Shown here: piece after piece, positions 1 to 7,450 of the stretch
How the letters are laid out: each line of letters opens with the position of its first letter
Position numbering within the stretch: the first letter of the stretch is position 1
Origin: Streptomyces sp. NRRL F-5123
Lineage (GTDB): Bacteria; Actinomycetota; Actinomycetes; Streptomycetales; Streptomycetaceae
Direction of reading: 5' to 3'
Assembly (NCBI RefSeq): GCF_000721495.1
Contig: NZ_JOHY01000033.1
Span: 12,112 to 76,111 of the forward strand
Length of the DNA stretch: 64,000 nucleotides
The notes under the pieces: generated by a model
Told to the model about the DNA's origin: nothing
Database searches by the model: none
Seen by the model: the letters and a program-made list of their open reading frames with translations, nothing else
Translations under genes and position numbers: made by a program

Positions 1-77
1 CCCGGCGGCTCCAGCGGCGTGCCGAGCGCGCCTCGCTGCGGGCCCGGCGGGCGCTGGCCCTGGCCGTGATGCAGTAA
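1..77 (+). CDS. 3' end of an unidentified gene (partial)
   Basis: The frame starting at base 3 is open from the window edge to a TAA at 75-77 and encodes the last 24 residues of a protein, rich in Arg, Ala and Leu, ending LALAVMQ. An Arg/Ala-rich tail would suit a WhiB-like protein, and from memory a wblC-type gene lies near here in S. coelicolor, but too little is visible to identify it. A strong hairpin follows about 28 bases after the stop. Confidence 0.5.
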   Translation, partial: RRLQRRAERASLRARRALALAVMQ

Positions 78-104
78 CGGCCGCACCACCTGGCGACAAC
101 GACA

Positions 105-139
105 CCGCGGGGCCGGTCCAAAAGAACCGGCCCCGCGGT
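105..139 (+). terminator. GC-rich hairpin terminator
   Basis: A near-perfect inverted repeat (CCGCGGGGCCGGT facing ACCGGCCCCGCGG, short A-rich loop) lies between the upstream partial gene and the zinc-ribbon gene. It has no T tract, as is usual in high-GC actinobacteria. It most likely ends transcription of the upstream gene. Confidence 0.6.
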
Positions 140-184
140 GCGTTGTGCCGACGAGGAGCGCGCGGGCGGAGGTATCGTCACCCG

Positions 185-364
185 GTGGATCACAAGAACG
201 ACCAGACCACCACCACCTGCGCGCGCTGCGGGGCCACGCGCGAGGGACTGCCGCTGACCTGGACCTGTTCCGTCGAGAACGGCCACCGCCGCTACTTCTG
301 CGACGACTGTGCCCGCCGCCATCTGCGCAGCATCGAGAGCCGGCTCGACTCCTCCTGGTGGTGA
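185..364 (+). CDS. small zinc-ribbon protein, 59 residues
   Basis: The GTG at 185 is preceded by GGAGG at 168-172 and gives a 59-residue protein; a longer in-frame start at 143 has no ribosome binding site. It has two cysteine pairs, CARC near residue 11 and CDDC near residue 38, separated by a Trp/Arg-containing strand. This is the spacing of a small treble-clef or zinc-ribbon fold. The C-terminus is LDSSWW. Short proteins of this type occur in streptomycete genomes beside AarF-type kinases, from memory, with no known function. The gene converges on the AarF gene with a 22-base gap. Confidence 0.65.
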   Translation: MDHKNDQTTTTCARCGATREGLPLTWTCSVENGHRRYFCDDCARRHLRSIESRLDSSWW

Positions 365-386
365 CCGCGCCGCCCGCCGCCCGCCC

Positions 387-1757
387 TCACCCGGACGCGG
401 CGCCTCCGTCCGCTCCGGACTCCGCGCCTTCGGGGTCGAAGCCGGGCAGCCACTCCTGCAGCTCCGCCCGCAACCGCACTGTGGCACCCAGCTGGCACAG
501 CACGCCCACCGTGCTCAGCGTCACCCGGTGGATCAGCAGATAGGACGGCGGCAGGTTCAACTGCTTGCCCAATTGGTGCGCGGGCGAGCGGGGATCGGCG
601 ATACGGGCCGCCTGCGCGCGCATCCACGCCCGGTCGAAGGAGAACTCCTCGCGCCCGGCCGGCTCGATGATCGGCTTGAGGTAGTCCAGCACCGCGTCGG
701 AGTCGAGCTTGATCGTCGGCTTGACGAAGCCCTCCTCGCGCAGCATCGCGTGCACCTGCTCCGCCTCGCCCTCCAGCGCCAGCCGCAGCGCGGTGCCGAT
801 CGGCAGCGGCAGCCCCTCGGGCAGCCGGTCGACCGTACCGAAGTCCAGCACGCCCAGCCGCCAGCCCGACACCGGGCCCTCGTCCGTCAGCAGCCGGAAG
901 TTGCCCGGATGCGGATCGGCGTGCAGCAGGCCCGTGCGGGCCGGCCCCGCGAAGAGGAAGTGCGCCAGCAGCTGCCCCGCCCGGTCGCGCATCTCCCGGC
1001 TGCCGCCGGAGATCACCTCCGACAGCGGCACGCCGTCCATCCACTCGGTGACCAGCACCTGGTCGGCCTGGTGCACCACATCGGGCACCACCACGTCCGG
1101 ATCCCCGGCGAACTCCACCGCGTGGGTGTGCTGGGCCGCCGCCTCCAGTGCGTAGTCCAGCTCCTCGGAGACCCGTTCGCGCAGCTCGGCCAGCAGCGGC
1201 TTGACGTCCATGCCCGGCACCAGGGGCCCGAACAACCGGGCCACCCGGCCCAGTTGCGACAGGTCCGAGAGCAGTGCCGCCCCCGCGCCCGGATACTGCA
1301 CCTTCACCGCGACCTTGCGGCCGTCGCCCCACACCGCGCGGTGCACCTGCCCGATCGAGGCAGCCGCGGCCGGCATGTCCTCGAACTCGGCGAACAGCGA
1401 GCGCCAGTCCGCGCCCAGCCGCTCGGCCAGCACCCGGTGCACGGTACGGGCCGGCATCGGCGGGGCCGCCTCCTGGAGCTTGGTCAGCGCCGCGCGGTAG
1501 GGGCTCGCGACGTCCTCGGGAAGCGCCGACTCGAAGACCGAGAGGGCCTGGCCGAACTTCATGGCCCCGCCCTTCAGCTCGCCCAGCACCTTGAACAGCT
1601 GCTCCGCGGTGCGCTCCTGCAACTCGACGGCCACTTCGTCGGCCGGCCTGCCCCCGAGCCGCTTTCCGAGCCCGAGCGTGGCCCGCCCGGCGAATCCCAG
1701 GGGCAGTGCAGCCAGCTTCGCGGTACGGGTCACAGCCTTGCGCGGAAGATCGGACAT
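387..1757 (-). CDS. ABC1/AarF (UbiB) atypical protein kinase family protein
   Basis: A 456-residue protein of the UbiB/COQ8 family of atypical kinases. The family hallmarks are present: KFGQ at 67-70, the Ala-rich ATP loop followed by SIGQVHRA near 129-141, the ATP lysine in VKVQYPG at 151-157, the catalytic loop HADPHPGNF at 279-287 and the metal-binding DFG at 305-307. No membrane helix is obvious. In other bacteria UbiB supports ubiquinone synthesis; streptomycetes make menaquinone, so the substrate or lipid partner here is unknown. ATG start; upstream 1758-2106 holds no gene I can support. Confidence 0.85.
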   Translation of the reverse strand: MSDLPRKAVTRTAKLAALPLGFAGRATLGLGKRLGGRPADEVAVELQERTAEQLFKVLGELKGGAMKFGQALSVFESALPEDVASPYRAALTKLQEAAPPMPARTVHRVLAERLGADWRSLFAEFEDMPAAAASIGQVHRAVWGDGRKVAVKVQYPGAGAALLSDLSQLGRVARLFGPLVPGMDVKPLLAELRERVSEELDYALEAAAQHTHAVEFAGDPDVVVPDVVHQADQVLVTEWMDGVPLSEVISGGSREMRDRAGQLLAHFLFAGPARTGLLHADPHPGNFRLLTDEGPVSGWRLGVLDFGTVDRLPEGLPLPIGTALRLALEGEAEQVHAMLREEGFVKPTIKLDSDAVLDYLKPIIEPAGREEFSFDRAWMRAQAARIADPRSPAHQLGKQLNLPPSYLLIHRVTLSTVGVLCQLGATVRLRAELQEWLPGFDPEGAESGADGGAASG

Positions 1758-2106
1758 GCGCGCCTCATTTCGCGTCGGTCACCTCGCCATTGTGCCTGGC
1801 CCCACCGGCTGCCCGGTCAAGAGCGGGTCAGGATACCGCCCGGTCACTCTCCGTGCCCACCCCGCGGAGGCGTCCTGTGACGCCGGTGGTGGTTGGGCAA
1901 AGCGTGTTCGAACGTTCCTGACGACGCCTAGGTCCGGCCGGATGAAACCGCCGGCCGGGAGTCCGTCCTGGTACGACGCGGCGACGAATACCGTGTCCAC
2001 GGACGCGAACTCGGTGAACGGCTTCAACACCTGGCTCGGGGAGCAGCACGTCCCGCCTGCATCGGCCAGTTCCAGGACGGGTTCGACGCCCAGGAGGGGG
2101 ACGTCA
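1758..2106. other. gap without a supported gene
   Basis: About 350 bases between the divergent AarF gene and the frameshifted lipoprotein gene. Frames crossing it on both strands lack a convincing ribosome binding site or recognisable protein. It must contain the AarF promoter, but no -10/-35 pair stands out. Confidence 0.4.
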
Positions 2107-2879
2107 GTGGCTCGTAGCCGCAAGGCGCGGACCGGCCGGGCCGTCGCGCTCGGCGCGGTGGTTGCCGGGCTGGTGCTCGGGGGGTGTTCCGGGGGTGGGC
2201 ACAAGCCGGACGGCGGCCTGGCGGTGGGACGCGGAGCGACCCTGCTGCGCGTGAGCGGGAAAGGGGCCCCCACCGCGCTGCCCGCCGCTTCACCGGGCCG
2301 GTGCCGATCGGGGCGCGCCCCGACGGCTCGCTCGTCGTCCTGGACGCCGGGCGGGTCTGGTCGGTACGCGACGGGCACGCCTCCGCCCTGACCGACACCG
2401 CAGGTGCGGCGGACGGCCTGGGCCCCGGCATCGTGGGCGGGGCGGGAACGGCGTACGTCGTCCCGGCGGGGAAGAACCGGCTCGACGCCGTACGCGTCGT
2501 CCCCCCGGCCGGGAGGACACACGCCCTGCACGTGACCGGCCACCTGCCGGGCGGCTCCGCACCGGTCTCCGGGCTCGAGGTCTACACCCTCGCCCCGGCC
2601 GGCGACGGCTTCTACGCCACTGCCGGCATCCCCGACGGCGCCGCCACCTACCTGATCCGCGTCCACGGCACCGCGGCGGACGTGCTCGCGGCGTTCGGCG
2701 CGCCTGGCAAGGCCACGACGTGCGCCGCGGGGCACCCCTACCCCGCCCTCGGCAATCCCTGCGTCATGCCCTACTTCGCGCTCCCGCTCGGCGAGCGCGT
2801 GCTGCTCGTCGGCCAGAGTGCCGGTCAGGCGCCGGGACCAGCCCTCGCCGTGCGCGCCACAGCCCCTCCGGGGGCGTAA
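2107..2879 (+). pseudogene. lipoprotein gene broken by a frameshift
   Basis: The GTG at 2107 follows a strong GGAGGGGG and starts a lipoprotein signal: basic VARSRKARTGR, a hydrophobic run, and the lipobox LGGC. That frame continues through a passage ending near PTALPAA at about 2290. The downstream protein-like sequence (RFTGPVPIGARPDGSLVV onward, GC-rich third positions) then lies in the next frame and runs to TAA at 2877-2879. One deleted base (or two inserted) between about 2270 and 2300 explains it. The readable second part (about 195 residues) looks like repeated beta-strands of an NHL or beta-propeller-type extracytoplasmic protein, but I cannot name a family. It may be a real pseudogene or a sequencing error. 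Confidence 0.6.
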
Positions 2880-3018
2880 AGACGCAGGTGGGCGACCTGC
2901 CTCAAGAGGGGGATCCGGTGAAGAAAGTCGTTCAATATGCGTAAGAAGCGACGTGATTCCCCGGGCAACTGGCCTGGAGACGGGACTTCCCGGACGGACA
3001 GCGGGTACGGTCGACAGC

Positions 3019-3618
3019 GTGTCGGCCGATCCAGCGCGCAATCTCGCCAGCCACCCCGCCCGCAGCCACCGGACGAGCACGGTGGAAGTTCGCCGCAGCG
3101 CCCGGCGACGACGGACCGTGTCCGCATACCGCGACGGCGACCGCACCGTCGTGCTGATCCCGGCCCGCATGTCGGCGGCCGAGGAGCAGCGCTGGGTGAC
3201 CCTGATGCTGGAGAAGCTGGCGGCGCAGGAGAGCCGCCGCACCCCCGGCGACGCGGAGCTGGCCGCCCGCGCGGAACGGCTCTCGGGCCAGTATCTCAGC
3301 GGCCGCGCCGTACCCGACACGGTACGCTGGGTCACCAACCAGAATTCCCGCTGGGGCTCCTGCACGCCGTCCGAGGGCACCATCCGGCTGTCGCACCGGC
3401 TCCAGGGCATGCCGGAGTACGTCATCGACTACGTCCTGCTGCACGAGCTGGCGCACCTGCTGGTGCCCGGGCACGGCCCGGCCTTCTGGAAGCTGCTGGA
3501 GAGCTACCCGCGCACCGAGCGCGCCCGCGGCTTCCTGGAGGGAGTGGCGGACCGCGAGGCCAGGGGCGGTCGGGACGAGGGGGACGACCTCGACGCCCCG
3601 AAGGCCATGGGGGAATAG
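3019..3618 (+). CDS. YgjP-type metallopeptidase (M48/DUF45-like)
   Basis: Predicted zinc metallopeptidase of the YgjP/WLM-like group, 199 residues from a GTG at 3019; the ribosome site is weak and the first 20 residues could be trimmed. The core from TVEVRRSARR (about 21) onward is characteristic. It has WGSC at 112-115, the zinc motif HELAH at 142-146 and a third ligand candidate His near 152, in GHGPAFW. No signal or membrane segment is visible, so it is probably cytoplasmic. E. coli YgjP is a poorly characterised family member. It is followed 72 bases later by the TerD-AIM24 gene on the same strand. Confidence 0.8.
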   Translation: MSADPARNLASHPARSHRTSTVEVRRSARRRRTVSAYRDGDRTVVLIPARMSAAEEQRWVTLMLEKLAAQESRRTPGDAELAARAERLSGQYLSGRAVPDTVRWVTNQNSRWGSCTPSEGTIRLSHRLQGMPEYVIDYVLLHELAHLLVPGHGPAFWKLLESYPRTERARGFLEGVADREARGGRDEGDDLDAPKAMGE

Positions 3619-3690
3619 CCGCTGTGCGCGCGACCGGTTAGCCTGTCGCAACGCACACGCACGCCAGACGGGACGGGGGCCGGTCGATCC

Positions 3691-5340
3691 ATGGCCAGGG
3701 AATTCCAGCGCGGCCACAAGGCCAAGATCAGCGATCTGACCGCGGGTACGGATCTGTACGTCGGCGTCTCCATCGCCGCGCCGGGCCTGACCTTCGACAT
3801 CAGCTGCTTCGGTCTGGACGCCAAGGAAGAGCTGTCGGACGACCGCTACTTCGTCTTCTTCAACCAGCCGAAGTCGCCCGAGGAATCGATCCAGCTGCTC
3901 GGCCCGCAGTCCGGCGACACCGAGTCCTTCCGGGTCACGCTCGACCGCATACCCCCCGCGGTGCACCGGCTCAGCTTCACCGCGACCATCGACGGCGACG
4001 GCCAGATGTCGCAGATCGGTCCCGGCTACCTGCGGCTCGTCGCGGGCGGCGAGGAGGTCGTGCGGTATTCGTTCACCGGCGCGGAGTTCTCCACCGAGCG
4101 CGCCGTGATGCTCGCCGACATCTACCTCAAGGACGTGTGGCGCTTCGCCGCGGTCGGCCAGGGCTTCGACGGCGGGCTCGCCGCGCTGCTGCAGAACTTC
4201 GGTGGCGAGGTCGCCGAGGAGCAGCCGGCCGCGCCCGCGCAGTCCGCGGCCCCCGGCTTCGCCCCGCCCCCCGGCGCGCCCGCCCCCGCCCCGGGCTTCG
4301 CCCCGCCCCCGGCCGCCGCCGCCCCGCCCGCCTTCGGCACCCCGCCGCCGGCCCCCGCGCCGCCGGCCCCCGCCTTCGGCACCCCGCCCGGCGACGTCCA
4401 CCAGGCACCCACCATGGTCGCCCCGCTCGGCCAGCCCACCGCGCCGCCCTTCGGCCAGGTCCCGCCCCCCGGGCCCACCCCGGGCGCGCCCGGCTCCTTC
4501 CCCGGCCAGCCCGCGCCGCCCGGCCCGCCGGGATACGCCCAGCCGCCCGGCGCGCCCGCGGGATACGGCCAGCAGCCCCCGCCCGGATACGCGCAGCCCC
4601 CCCTCGGCGGCCAGCAGCCCGCCTTCGGCCAGCCCCCCGCCGCCGGATACGGCCAGCCGCCCGTCCCCACGCAGGGCGCGGGCATGGCCGTCGTCATGCA
4701 GAAGTACCGCGAGCTGCCCACCGGCCAGCGCTGGACGGCCCAGAACCCCAAGATGATGCGCGCCGACCTCGCCCAGGGCGGCGGCCAGGCGGTGCTCGCC
4801 CGGCAGGGCAGCATGGTGCTCTACCAGGGCAAGGTCGACTTCGCCTACAAGGGCGCGGGTTTCACCGGCCGCATCGTCGGCAACATGACCGGCCAGGAGA
4901 TGCAGCTCATGCGCTGCACCGGCAACGGCCAGGTCTTCTTCGCCGAGAACGCCTCCTACCTGCATCCGATAGAGCTGCAGAACGACGCCATCTGCGTCTC
5001 CGCGGAGAATGTGCTCGCCTTCGACGAGGGCCTGCAGCACGAGGTGCGCCGGATCGAGGGCCACGGCATCCCCGGCGGCGCGCTGTTCACCATGCTCTTC
5101 CAGGGCACGGGCACGGTCGTGGTGAAGACCCACGGCACCCCCGTGGTGCTGCCCGTCACCCCGACCACCTACGCCGACAGCAACGCCATCGTGGCGTGGT
5201 CGGCCGGCGCCCAGGTGATCGTCTCCAGCCAGGTGCGGCTGCGCAGAAGTGCCTACCCCGGCCACAGCGGCGAGACCGTGAACCTCCAGTTCCGCGGCGC
5301 TCCCGGCAATTTCATCGTCGTCCAGCCCTACGAGGTGTGA
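3691..5340 (+). CDS. TerD domain fused to an AIM24 domain by a long Pro-rich linker
   Basis: A 549-residue two-domain protein. Residues 1 to about 170 form a TerD domain (bacterial stress/tellurite-resistance family, calcium binding), with the typical VGVSIAA, DISCFGLD, DDRYFVFFNQ and LADIYLKDVWRFAAVGQGFDGGL passages. Residues about 175-330 are a Pro/Ala/Gly-rich linker with repeated PGYAQPP/AFGTPP-like units. From about 332 to the end is an AIM24 domain (mitochondrial biogenesis AIM24-like beta-sandwich) with RQGSMVLYQGKVDF and the closing FIVVQPYEV. ATG at 3691 follows a GGGACGGGGG-type ribosome site. Two single-domain AIM24 genes follow within 6 and 16 bases, so the three are probably one operon whose products may assemble together. 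The function is unknown. Confidence 0.85.
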   Translation: MAREFQRGHKAKISDLTAGTDLYVGVSIAAPGLTFDISCFGLDAKEELSDDRYFVFFNQPKSPEESIQLLGPQSGDTESFRVTLDRIPPAVHRLSFTATIDGDGQMSQIGPGYLRLVAGGEEVVRYSFTGAEFSTERAVMLADIYLKDVWRFAAVGQGFDGGLAALLQNFGGEVAEEQPAAPAQSAAPGFAPPPGAPAPAPGFAPPPAAAAPPAFGTPPPAPAPPAPAFGTPPGDVHQAPTMVAPLGQPTAPPFGQVPPPGPTPGAPGSFPGQPAPPGPPGYAQPPGAPAGYGQQPPPGYAQPPLGGQQPAFGQPPAAGYGQPPVPTQGAGMAVVMQKYRELPTGQRWTAQNPKMMRADLAQGGGQAVLARQGSMVLYQGKVDFAYKGAGFTGRIVGNMTGQEMQLMRCTGNGQVFFAENASYLHPIELQNDAICVSAENVLAFDEGLQHEVRRIEGHGIPGGALFTMLFQGTGTVVVKTHGTPVVLPVTPTTYADSNAIVAWSAGAQVIVSSQVRLRRSAYPGHSGETVNLQFRGAPGNFIVVQPYEV

Positions 5341-5346
5341 CCCGCC

Positions 5347-6030
5347 ATGGACCAGCAGATGATCGCGGGCTACGCACCCACCCCGGTGGCGGCCCGGATG
5401 GAGAACCACGGCTCGCACATGCTCAAGGTCGCCATGGTGACCGGCCAGGACCTGTTCGCGCGCACCGGATCCATGGTCGCCTACGAGGGCTTCGTGCAGT
5501 ACGAGCCGAATCCCCCGGCGGTGCGGCAGATGGCCTCGGCGTGGCTGACGGGTGAGAGCACGCCCATCATGAAGTGCAGCGGCGACGGCCTGCTCTACCT
5601 GGCCGACTACGGCGCCGACGTGGTGTGCCTGAACCTGAACAACGAGTCGGTGTCGGTCAACGGCACCAACCTGCTCGCCTTCGACGCCCATCTGAGCTGG
5701 GGCGTCGAGCGGGTCAAGGGCCTGGCCAAGTTCGCCGGGCAGGGCCTCTTCAACGTGGGCGTGTCCGGCAGCGGATGGGTGGCGGTCACCTCCCGCGGCA
5801 CCCCGATCGTGGTCGACTGCGGCCGCGGCGAGGACGAGACGTACGTCGACCCGGACGCGCTGGTGGCCTGGTCGTCCGGCCTGAAGATGAAGGCCAAGCG
5901 GAGCTTCAGGGCCGGCTCGCTCATCGGGCGGGGCAGCGGGGAGGCCTTCCAGATCGCCTTCTCCGGGCAGGGCTTCGTGGTGGTACAGCCGAGCGAGGAC
6001 AGCACCGACCGCCTGCGGGCGCGGGGCTGA
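5347..6030 (+). CDS. AIM24 family protein (first stand-alone copy)
   Basis: A 227-residue protein made almost entirely of one AIM24 domain. It shares the marker passages of the C-terminal domain of the upstream fusion: RTGSMVAYEGFVQY near residue 40, GDGLLYLADYG, LLAFDAHLSWGVERVKG, and the final GQGFVVVQPSE. AIM24 domains form a compact beta-sandwich; in bacteria the biochemical role is not established. It starts 6 bases after the TerD-AIM24 stop and ends 16 bases before the next copy. The three copies have diverged from one another while sharing the same core motifs, so this looks like an old family expansion rather than a recent duplication. Confidence 0.85.
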   Translation: MDQQMIAGYAPTPVAARMENHGSHMLKVAMVTGQDLFARTGSMVAYEGFVQYEPNPPAVRQMASAWLTGESTPIMKCSGDGLLYLADYGADVVCLNLNNESVSVNGTNLLAFDAHLSWGVERVKGLAKFAGQGLFNVGVSGSGWVAVTSRGTPIVVDCGRGEDETYVDPDALVAWSSGLKMKAKRSFRAGSLIGRGSGEAFQIAFSGQGFVVVQPSEDSTDRLRARG

Positions 6031-6046
6031 GGGGGAGCGACACATC

Positions 6047-6811
6047 ATGCAGAGTCCGCTGTTCGCGTACACCGAGGTCCAGAACCAGGACCACTACAGC
6101 CTGCAGAACTCCTACCTGCTGCGGGTGCGCCTCGACGGCAACACCGGGCCCGACTGCCTGGCCCGCAAGGGATCGATGGTCGCCTACCAGGGGATGATCG
6201 AGTTCGACGGCGAGTACCAGTCCCACCAGCAGCGCGGCAACCGCCACCGCACGGGCGAGGGGCTGGACCTGATGCGCTGCTCCGGCCAGGGCACCGTCTA
6301 CCTCGCCAACCTCGCGCAGCAGATCCACATCCTGGACGTCGACCACGACGGCCTGACGGTGGACAGCGCCTACGTCCTCGCCCTCGACTCCGGCCTGCAC
6401 TGGGACGTCATCGCGGTGGACAGCCAGTTCGGCCTGTCCGGCACGGGCCAGTACAACCTCAACATCGCCGGCAACGGCAAGGTCGCCCTCATGACCTCGG
6501 GCAAGCCGCTGATGATGCAGGTCACGCCGGACAAGTACGTGTCGTGCGACGCGGACGCCGTCGTCGCCTGGTCCACGGGCCTGCGGGTCCAGATGCAGGC
6601 GCAGACCAGCAGCAGCTCGGTGTGGCGCCGCCGCGGCAGCACCGGCGAGGGCTGGGAGCTGAACTTCGTCGGGCAGGGCTACGTCCTGGTGCAGCCCAGC
6701 GAGCAGATGCCGCCGCAGCACGCCGAGATCGGCAGCGGCCTGCGCGCCCAGTACGGCATGGGCCAGCAGGGCGCCCGCGGGCAGAACGCCGGCAACATCT
6801 GGTCGAACTGA
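6047..6811 (+). CDS. AIM24 family protein (second stand-alone copy)
   Basis: A 254-residue AIM24-domain protein. The N-terminus MQSPLFAYTEVQNQDHYSLQN differs from the preceding copy, but the core is the same: ARKGSMVAYQGMIEF, GQGTVYLANLAQQ, LALDSGLHWDVIAV, and GQGYVLVQPSEQ near residue 215. The last 30 residues are a Gln/Gly-rich tail ending NAGNIWSN. A GGGGGAG ribosome site precedes the ATG at 6047. It is the last gene of the TerD-AIM24 group and is followed by a strong bidirectional hairpin. Confidence 0.85.
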   Translation: MQSPLFAYTEVQNQDHYSLQNSYLLRVRLDGNTGPDCLARKGSMVAYQGMIEFDGEYQSHQQRGNRHRTGEGLDLMRCSGQGTVYLANLAQQIHILDVDHDGLTVDSAYVLALDSGLHWDVIAVDSQFGLSGTGQYNLNIAGNGKVALMTSGKPLMMQVTPDKYVSCDADAVVAWSTGLRVQMQAQTSSSSVWRRRGSTGEGWELNFVGQGYVLVQPSEQMPPQHAEIGSGLRAQYGMGQQGARGQNAGNIWSN

Positions 6812-6833
6812 CCGGCCGCCCGGGAGGAGCCGA

Positions 6834-6877
6834 GGAGGGCCGGGGAGAGAGCGTGTCGCGCTCCTCCCCGGCCCTCC
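6834..6877. terminator. bidirectional hairpin terminator
   Basis: GGAGGGCCGGGGAG at 6834-6847 pairs perfectly with CTCCCCGGCCCTCC at 6864-6877, and the inner bases extend the stem. It lies between the convergent AIM24 and Nudix genes and can serve both strands. Confidence 0.75.
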
Positions 6878-6916
6878 GGCACGCTCACAGCGGCGCGCGC
6901 GGGCCCTCCTGCACGC

Positions 6917-7450
6917 TCACAGCAGCGCGCGCGTCCGCTCCAGCAGCATCCGCACCGAGGTGTCGGCGACCTCCGCCACCTCGTCGTAGCCGAACCACCG
7001 CAGATCCAGCGACTCGTCGCTCATGACCGGCTCCACGCCCTGCGGGGCCAGCGCCGCGTACTGCACGTCCAGATGCCATGCGCACGGCGTCGTGTGCCGG
7101 TCCAGCCGCACCGGCTGCGGCGCCAGCAGCCGCAGCCCCGCGAGTCCCGACTCCTCGGTGGCCTCGCGCAGCGCGGACTCCGCGAGCGTGCCGTCCTCCG
7201 GCTCGCAGTGGCCGCCCATCTGCAGCCAAATCTTGATCTTGGCGTGCAGCGTCAGCAGCACCCGCTCCCGCGGCGGGTCCACGACCAGCGCGCTCGCGGT
7301 GATGTGCCCGGCCTTGCACTGCTGCCACAGCCCGTCCGCGCCGTGCTCGGCCAGATGCGCCAGGTAGTCCTTGCGCAGCACGTCCTGCTCGGCGCCGGGC
7401 GCCTGCCAGCCCTCCAGGACGGCCACCGCGTCCGCGTACAGTGCGCTCAC
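6917..7450 (-). CDS. Nudix hydrolase
   Basis: A 177-residue Nudix-fold hydrolase. The Nudix box spans about residues 79-103: GGHCEPED, then REATEESGL with the catalytic EE at 99-100. The spacing between the Gly and the Arg-Glu pair is one residue longer than the textbook box, a variant I recall in other actinobacterial members. The preceding KIKIWLQMGGH is also typical. The substrate cannot be read from sequence. The GTG start at 7450 overlaps the stop of the zincin gene as GTGA, so the two are translationally coupled. Confidence 0.85.
   Translation of the reverse strand: MSALYADAVAVLEGWQAPGAEQDVLRKDYLAHLAEHGADGLWQQCKAGHITASALVVDPPRERVLLTLHAKIKIWLQMGGHCEPEDGTLAESALREATEESGLAGLRLLAPQPVRLDRHTTPCAWHLDVQYAALAPQGVEPVMSDESLDLRWFGYDEVAEVADTSVRMLLERTRALL

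Noticed and set aside
2932..6072. A 1046-codon open frame on the minus strand opposite the peptidase and TerD-AIM24/AIM24 genes
   Set aside because: High-GC shadow frame: composition is low-complexity Gly/Arg/Ala/Val/His, with no ribosome site or recognisable domain, while the plus-strand genes have clear family motifs.
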